Source: Ga0074139 sp964515195 (GTDB lineage Bacteria; Bdellovibrionota; Bdellovibrionia; Bdellovibrionales; Bdellovibrionaceae). Taken from it: 64,000 bases of DNA. Below, piece by piece: positions 60,751 through 64,000 of the stretch. The DNA lies in contig CAZETK010000010.1 of assembly GCA_964515195.1 (NCBI GenBank), positions 1 through 64,000 on the forward strand, given 5' to 3'. The translations under genes and the position numbers were made by a program. Position 1 is the first letter of the stretch. Every line of letters begins with the position of its first letter. The notes under the pieces are model-generated. The model saw only the letters and a program-made list of their open reading frames with translations, was not told the DNA's origin and made no database searches.

Positions 60751-60766
60751 TGGCAAGCCTCTTGCT
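60751..60766 (+). promoter_or_regulatory. Sigma-54 (RpoN) type promoter
   Basis: TGGCAAG-CCTC-TTGCT has GG and GC separated by exactly 10 nt, the -24/-12 spacing of sigma-54 promoters. It is in the 366-nt gap between divergent membrane-protein genes and points to the DUF4383 gene at 60912, with transcription starting near 60776 and a leader of about 136 nt. No enhancer site was picked out; the rest of the gap shows nothing else clear. Confidence 0.55.
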
Positions 60767-60911
60767 TATCAAATGAATTAAGAAATCGCTCATTGCCTTC
60801 ATATTTACTCTTCGATTGGGCCTTCGGTATGTTCAAGAAGAATCTTCGGCTTTGGCGTTTCAATGTATTTTGTTTGGATTCTAAATTTATTCTTATTTTG
60901 AGGAGGTAACT

Positions 60912-61352
60912 ATGGCCATTAGACGATTTACATTAGTAATGGGATTACTGTTTGTGTTTGTCGGAATTTTTGCGTTTGTCCCAGGAGTCACGGCTCCTCC
61001 AACCTCTATGGATCCAAGCCTTGCGGTGGAATCCTTCCATGGCAGGCTTTTTGGTCTATTCCCAGTGAACTTGCTTCATAATCTGGTCCATTTGGGATTA
61101 GGAGTGTGGGGACTTGTGGCAGCCAAAGATGTCGCAAAATCACTGCTCTACTGCCGTTCAGCGGCCATTATCTATCTTGTGTTGGCGGTCATGGGATTCG
61201 TGCCTGGACTGAACACATTGTTTGGTTTGCTGCCACTTCACGGACATGATATTTGGTTGCATATTATCTTGGCACTTCCTTTAGCCTACTTTGGATTTGT
61301 GAAGTCAGACGTTTACGCTGGCTACCGCAGAGACCAAACAGCAACGATTTAA
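60912..61352 (+). CDS. DUF4383 membrane protein
   Basis: The 146-residue protein has four membrane helices. The family pattern is visible: FVFVGIFAFVPGVTAPP, GRLFGLFPVNLLHNLVHLGLGVWGL, RSAAIIYLVLAVMGFVPG, DIWLHIILALPLAYFGFV, with the conserved N-x-H-N/H-L. Function of the family is unknown; it is often induced under stress. Start ATG 60912 follows GAGGAGG. A sigma-54-type promoter is upstream and a strong terminator follows. Confidence 0.88.
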   Translation: MAIRRFTLVMGLLFVFVGIFAFVPGVTAPPTSMDPSLAVESFHGRLFGLFPVNLLHNLVHLGLGVWGLVAAKDVAKSLLYCRSAAIIYLVLAVMGFVPGLNTLFGLLPLHGHDIWLHIILALPLAYFGFVKSDVYAGYRRDQTATI

Positions 61353-61410
61353 GTGCACTATTGACATTCGCTTTTCAGTAATAGAGACCAATGCAAATTG
61401 CTCTGTTGGC

Positions 61411-61450
61411 AAAAAAGGACTTACGAACATCGTAAGTCCTTTTTCTTTTT
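61411..61450. terminator. Bidirectional rho-independent terminator
   Basis: AAAAAAGGACTTACGA, loop ACAT, then CGTAAGTCC and TTTTTCTTTTT. The A and T runs on both sides serve the DUF4383 gene (+) and the Ppx/GppA gene (-), which ends at 61449. Confidence 0.9.
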
Positions 61451-62468
61451 ACTCTTTTGAGATTTGATGGAAGATCCACCCTTGAGCTAGAGAGACGTTA
61501 AATGTTTCCACTTTTTTTAAATTAAGAGCCTTCATGTAGCCCAATACCAACGCCAGATTCGAGGCTTCAGTGGAGCTGAAGTCTCCGCCGATTTCCTGAT
61601 CGGTAAGTTTGGATTGTTTTTTCAAAGTCCTTGCCACATCGTCTTGGGTGAAGAAGCCTTGATCCTTAGCCACCTGTTCTTGTACTGAAAGCGCCAGGAC
61701 TCCGCCAATGCCAAGCCACTGCGCCCTGGGGCCGTTCTTTTGAAAAAATTCGGGGACATCGGTTTTAGCGTACTTTTCAGCGAGGACTACGGCTTCCTTA
61801 TAGTGATGTCTGAGAGGGTTTGGCGTCGAAAACTTCTTGAGATCCTGTTTATGGATCCGTTGAATAATCTGATCCTTAAAGCTGATAGAGGCTAGATCAC
61901 CCTTATACAGATGAGGTTGAGATGACTGGGACTCCGCCCACATTTGCATTGAGCCACCCCCGATATCCCAGACGATTACAGGTTGAGTGCTATCAGGCTT
62001 CTCGGGCAGTTGAGAAAGAGCGGATTTTGCGCCCACCAAGGCCTCTTCTTCTTGTGTAAGTACTTGGACAGGAATTTTTATGATTTTAGAAATCTTTTGA
62101 GCGGCATCAGCACCATTGGCAGCAGATCGAAAGGCGGCAGTGGCAATGCCGCTGATAGTTTTAACCTTTTGCTGACGCATTTTTTTGATGAGTTCGGAAA
62201 TTTTTTGACTGGCTTGCTTAATAACGACATCTGAAATCCGATTGTCAGGCGACCGGCTCAGATCTTCCTTAAATGCCAAAGAAATTCTTTCGTCGAACAA
62301 CGGTTTTATAATTCTCTTTTGGCAAGTGTCGACAAGGGCCGCATAGGCCTTCGTTGAACCCGATCCTATGTCCAAGGCTCCCATTCGCTTGTGGCAGGGA
62401 TCAGCTTCGACATTTAGAGAAAAAAGACAGAATAAGAAAGTTAAACCAAAAGTTGAAATGAATTTCAT
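61449..62468 (-). CDS. Exported Ppx/GppA-family phosphatase
   Basis: The 339-aa protein carries a signal peptide (KFISTFGLTFLFCLFSLNVEA) followed by an actin-like ASKHA phosphatase half: MGALDIGSGSTKAYAALVD, then ATAAFRSAANGADAAQKI, LTQEEEALVGAKSAL and VIVWDIGGGSMQMWAES. These match exopolyphosphatase/guanosine-pentaphosphatase, but the second, C-terminal half of Ppx is short. Periplasmic location is unusual, as Ppx and GppA act in the cytosol. A single Cys pair (DPCHKR, DTCQKR) could form a disulfide. Start overlaps the FxsA gene by ATGA. Substrate: polyphosphate or a nucleotide; not determined. Confidence 0.86.
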   Translation of the reverse strand: MKFISTFGLTFLFCLFSLNVEADPCHKRMGALDIGSGSTKAYAALVDTCQKRIIKPLFDERISLAFKEDLSRSPDNRISDVVIKQASQKISELIKKMRQQKVKTISGIATAAFRSAANGADAAQKISKIIKIPVQVLTQEEEALVGAKSALSQLPEKPDSTQPVIVWDIGGGSMQMWAESQSSQPHLYKGDLASISFKDQIIQRIHKQDLKKFSTPNPLRHHYKEAVVLAEKYAKTDVPEFFQKNGPRAQWLGIGGVLALSVQEQVAKDQGFFTQDDVARTLKKQSKLTDQEIGGDFSSTEASNLALVLGYMKALNLKKVETFNVSLAQGWIFHQISKE

Positions 62469-62974
62469 ACTGAAGAGTCTTCGTTTTCACCTTCGGAGGG
62501 TTGATCCAGGTGGCCTGCCGTTCGCGGAGTCACATCCTTCATGGGACGATAACCCTCTTGAAAATCCTCAACATCCTGATGGCGGTAGTAGAAACGAAAA
62601 CCAGGTCCTGTCCATTGACCAAAGTATTGATTGGTTCGTTTCTCGACTTGTTTTTGAAATTTCCAAAGAAGAATGTGTCGCAATCCGGGGATGATCAAAA
62701 GAATTCCCAGGACTCGCGTTGAAATTAGGGGGATGGTCACCAAAACAAATCCTGCCAAAATTAATGCACGATGCAGTTGCCGTGGTAAATGAAGTCCCGT
62801 CGAGCCCGGAGCCAGTGATGCCAAACTTCTCGCCATGGAAAGCAAGTAAGGAAAAAAAAAGACCATTAAAAATGTAGGAATCCAGTAGGCACCCAAGGTG
62901 TTCAGAAAACCGTATTCTTCGGCGAAAAAAGCGAACAAAAAAACTTCCATTACGGCGAGAATGAAAAGAGGCAT
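62465..62974 (-). CDS. FxsA-like inner-membrane protein
   Basis: The 169-aa protein starts PLFILAVMEVFLFAFFAEEYG and contains the FxsA pattern ALILAGFVLVTIPLIST-RVLGILLIIPGLR, with two to three membrane helices and a polar tail after residue 115. E. coli FxsA suppresses phage T7 exclusion by the F plasmid; a general role in membrane quality control is assumed. The stop overlaps the Ppx/GppA start by 4 nt. A full intrinsic terminator stands 44 nt upstream of its start in the same orientation. Confidence 0.78.
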   Translation of the reverse strand: MPLFILAVMEVFLFAFFAEEYGFLNTLGAYWIPTFLMVFFFPYLLSMARSLASLAPGSTGLHLPRQLHRALILAGFVLVTIPLISTRVLGILLIIPGLRHILLWKFQKQVEKRTNQYFGQWTGPGFRFYYRHQDVEDFQEGYRPMKDVTPRTAGHLDQPSEGENEDSSV

Positions 62975-63004
62975 GCTGTTTTGTAGTGGAAAAACCGGGA
63001 AAAA

Positions 63005-63076
63005 TCAATGGAACTTGAAAAAAACGGCAAGAGCTCGGACCGACGAGCTCTTGCCGAGTAGACCCCTCATCCTCAT
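63005..63076 (-). CDS. Candidate 23-aa leader peptide upstream of fxsA
   Basis: ATG 63076 has GGAG 9 nt upstream and encodes MRMRGLLGKSSSVRALAVFF and then KFH, with TGA at 63005-63007. Its codons run through the terminator stem at 63018-63056, so ribosome movement would open the stem. That is the geometry of an attenuator, but no run of diagnostic codons is present. It may be chance. Confidence 0.25.
   Translation of the reverse strand: MRMRGLLGKSSSVRALAVFFKFH
63018..63056 (-). terminator. Strong intrinsic terminator in the leader of fxsA
   Basis: On the minus strand a perfect 13-bp stem, CGGCAAGAGCTCG and CGAGCTCTTGCCG with loop TCGGTC, is followed by seven T. It precedes the FxsA start by 44 nt on the same strand, with no annotated gene just upstream. 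It either ends a small RNA encoded in 63057-63371, or is an attenuator. Another inverted repeat, CCAAAAGC/GCTTTTGG, lies at 63088-63119. Confidence 0.8.
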
Positions 63077-63371
63077 TGTAATTAACTCCAAAAGCAGGGG
63101 TTTCCTTAAAGGCTTTTGGATTAGCTCGAGCATCCTAGCTCCATATCCGCGCGACCAGATTGGAACTCAATCTAAGGCAATTGATTTAAGATCTCGAGGT
63201 TCTTTCTTGACGGAATTCAAAACCTAGTGTCAAAAACGGGGCATTAAGACCAAGGCACTATTGTATTGGAGTAGGCCTAGTTTGTTTGACAAAAATAGGT
63301 GATAATTGACAATGGGCATATCGCCTTTAAACGCCAATTTTTACAACCACTGACAAAAGGTAAGACACTTT
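63057..63371. other. Divergent intergenic region before the TetR gene
   Basis: About 315 nt. Holds the inverted repeat at 63088-63119. TTTGT-TTG-ACAAA (63282-63294), and TTGACA repeats at 63286 and 63306, 20 nt apart, may be a -35 and operator for the TetR-type regulator. No gene of more than 25 codons is convincing. Confidence 0.35.
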
Positions 63372-63947
63372 ATGATGTTAGAAACCAGAAGAGGAAAAAG
63401 CGCTAAAGACTCGAAAGATCAGTATATCGAACGTATCATGGAAGCGATTATTGAGCTTGAAATTACAAAAGGTCATCTCAAATGGCGCATGAGCGACCTT
63501 TCCCGCGTCAGTGGCGTGACTCGATCTTTGCTTTATTATTATTTTGGACAAAATAAGGAACATCTTTTAAAACAAGCGGTCCAATACTACACAAGTGAAT
63601 TTTTGGATTTTCGTTTAGAGCGATATGAGAAAATTAGGCGCGGTGAAATTGTGGATCTGATCGCAATTTCCCGTAAACGACTTAGAAAAAGTCCCTATCT
63701 TTTGCAGTTTTACGCTAAACACCGCCTGGAAAAGACCAGCGTCTCGGCGGTCTTTGATCAGGCTGAAAAGGCGTACTTCGAAAATTTAAGAGCGACCTTG
63801 CCCACACGTTGGCGCCCCTTTGCTCGTATCCTTTGGGCTTTTGTTTTTGGGCTTGCGATGCAACCCAATCTTACAGAAGAGGAGCTTCGAACTGCGGAAA
63901 CCATTATGCGAAGGGCCTGGCCTCTTAAGCGAAAACCACACTCTTAA
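63372..63947 (+). CDS. TetR-family transcriptional regulator
   Basis: The 191-aa protein has the N-terminal helix-turn-helix pattern (ERIMEAIIELEITKGHLKWRMSDLSRVSGVTRSLLYYYFGQNKEHLL): turn G-V-T-R-S-L-L-Y-Y-Y-F. The C-terminal helices form the ligand and dimer domain. The start could be ATG 63372 or 63375, with AAGGT upstream. The target may be the divergent fxsA operon or an unlisted gene beyond the window. Inducer unknown. Confidence 0.9.
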   Translation: MMLETRRGKSAKDSKDQYIERIMEAIIELEITKGHLKWRMSDLSRVSGVTRSLLYYYFGQNKEHLLKQAVQYYTSEFLDFRLERYEKIRRGEIVDLIAISRKRLRKSPYLLQFYAKHRLEKTSVSAVFDQAEKAYFENLRATLPTRWRPFARILWAFVFGLAMQPNLTEEELRTAETIMRRAWPLKRKPHS

Positions 63948-63969
63948 GGCTTTATTAATATGCGAGAAA

Positions 63970-64000
63970 ATGAATACACTAGTGAAAGAGCTCAGATTGA
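63970..64000 (+). CDS. Possible gene start at right edge (truncated)
   Basis: ATG 63970 reads MNTLVKELRL into the edge; another frame from ATG 63960 reads MRENEYTSERAQI. Neither has a ribosome site. Too short to decide; the following bases would tell. Confidence 0.15.
   Translation, partial: MNTLVKELRL

Noticed and set aside
1..64000. tRNA, rRNA, transposase or phage genes
   Set aside because: No cloverleaf, rRNA-like block or transposase/integrase motif was found on reading; not searched by program.

Overview
The window reads as chromosomal DNA of a predatory-type deltaproteobacterium of the Bdellovibrio group (Bdellovibrionota). This is an inference from gene content, not from a marker gene. 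The signs are the unusual number of exported proteins, lipoproteins and outer-membrane barrels, lipoproteins starting with a QNC motif, a signalling island mixing CheA-like, SpoIIE, STAS and DUF4388 proteins, frequent GTG/TTG starts, ATGA-coupled genes, and an RpoN-type promoter. There is no rRNA or tRNA gene, no phage, no insertion sequence and no CRISPR array.

Layout. 1-190: end of an HNH nuclease gene followed by a second, diverged copy of its tail. 301-1961 (-): methyltransferase and a frameshifted QNC lipoprotein. 2206-9810 (+): export operon of a 1158-aa secreted protein, an S8 protease and a lipoprotein cut short by an amber codon. 10065-18286: repeat-built adhesin-like protein, small secreted proteins, kelch-like lipoprotein, HD-GYP protein, DUF1338 enzyme. 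18672-23418 (+): a barrel protein translationally linked to a large lipoprotein that is split by an in-frame TAA. 23415-24134 (-): dcd and rpmG. 24221-33842: ChaN-like protein and a signalling island (CheY, PAS-Hpt-ATPase, FecR-FN3, SpoIIE phosphatase, STAS, receiver-DUF4388) containing a 124-bp palindromic element. 33839-39312 (-): barrel protein, unknown protein, kdtA and a frameshifted heptosyltransferase, that is lipopolysaccharide core synthesis. 39430-45398 (+): a second, paralogous barrel/lipoprotein pair, then an MFS transporter and an RlmL-like methyltransferase. 45521-53351: lipoproteins, a barrel protein, RluA, DedA, TatD and TcdA. 53435-63947: deoxyhypusine synthase-like enzyme, RRM protein, class I aldolase, LysS, rhodanese-like lipoprotein, carbonic anhydrase, membrane proteins, exported Ppx/GppA, FxsA and a TetR regulator.

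The most notable material is: (1) two paralogous barrel/lipoprotein pairs about 20 kb apart, both with exactly an 11-nt gene overlap, whose lipoproteins carry an undescribed K-x(2,3)-hydrophobic-G-G repeat and EF-hand-like loops; (2) four genes broken by one base each (two homopolymer indels, two in-frame stops), with clear coding sequence continuing past each break; (3) two short dispersed repeat families, a 124-bp palindromic element and a 14-bp GC-rich tandem unit preceded by a hairpin; and (4) RNA-switch-like leaders at 45436-45490 and upstream of fxsA. Function calls rest on motifs read by eye. Nothing was searched against a database.
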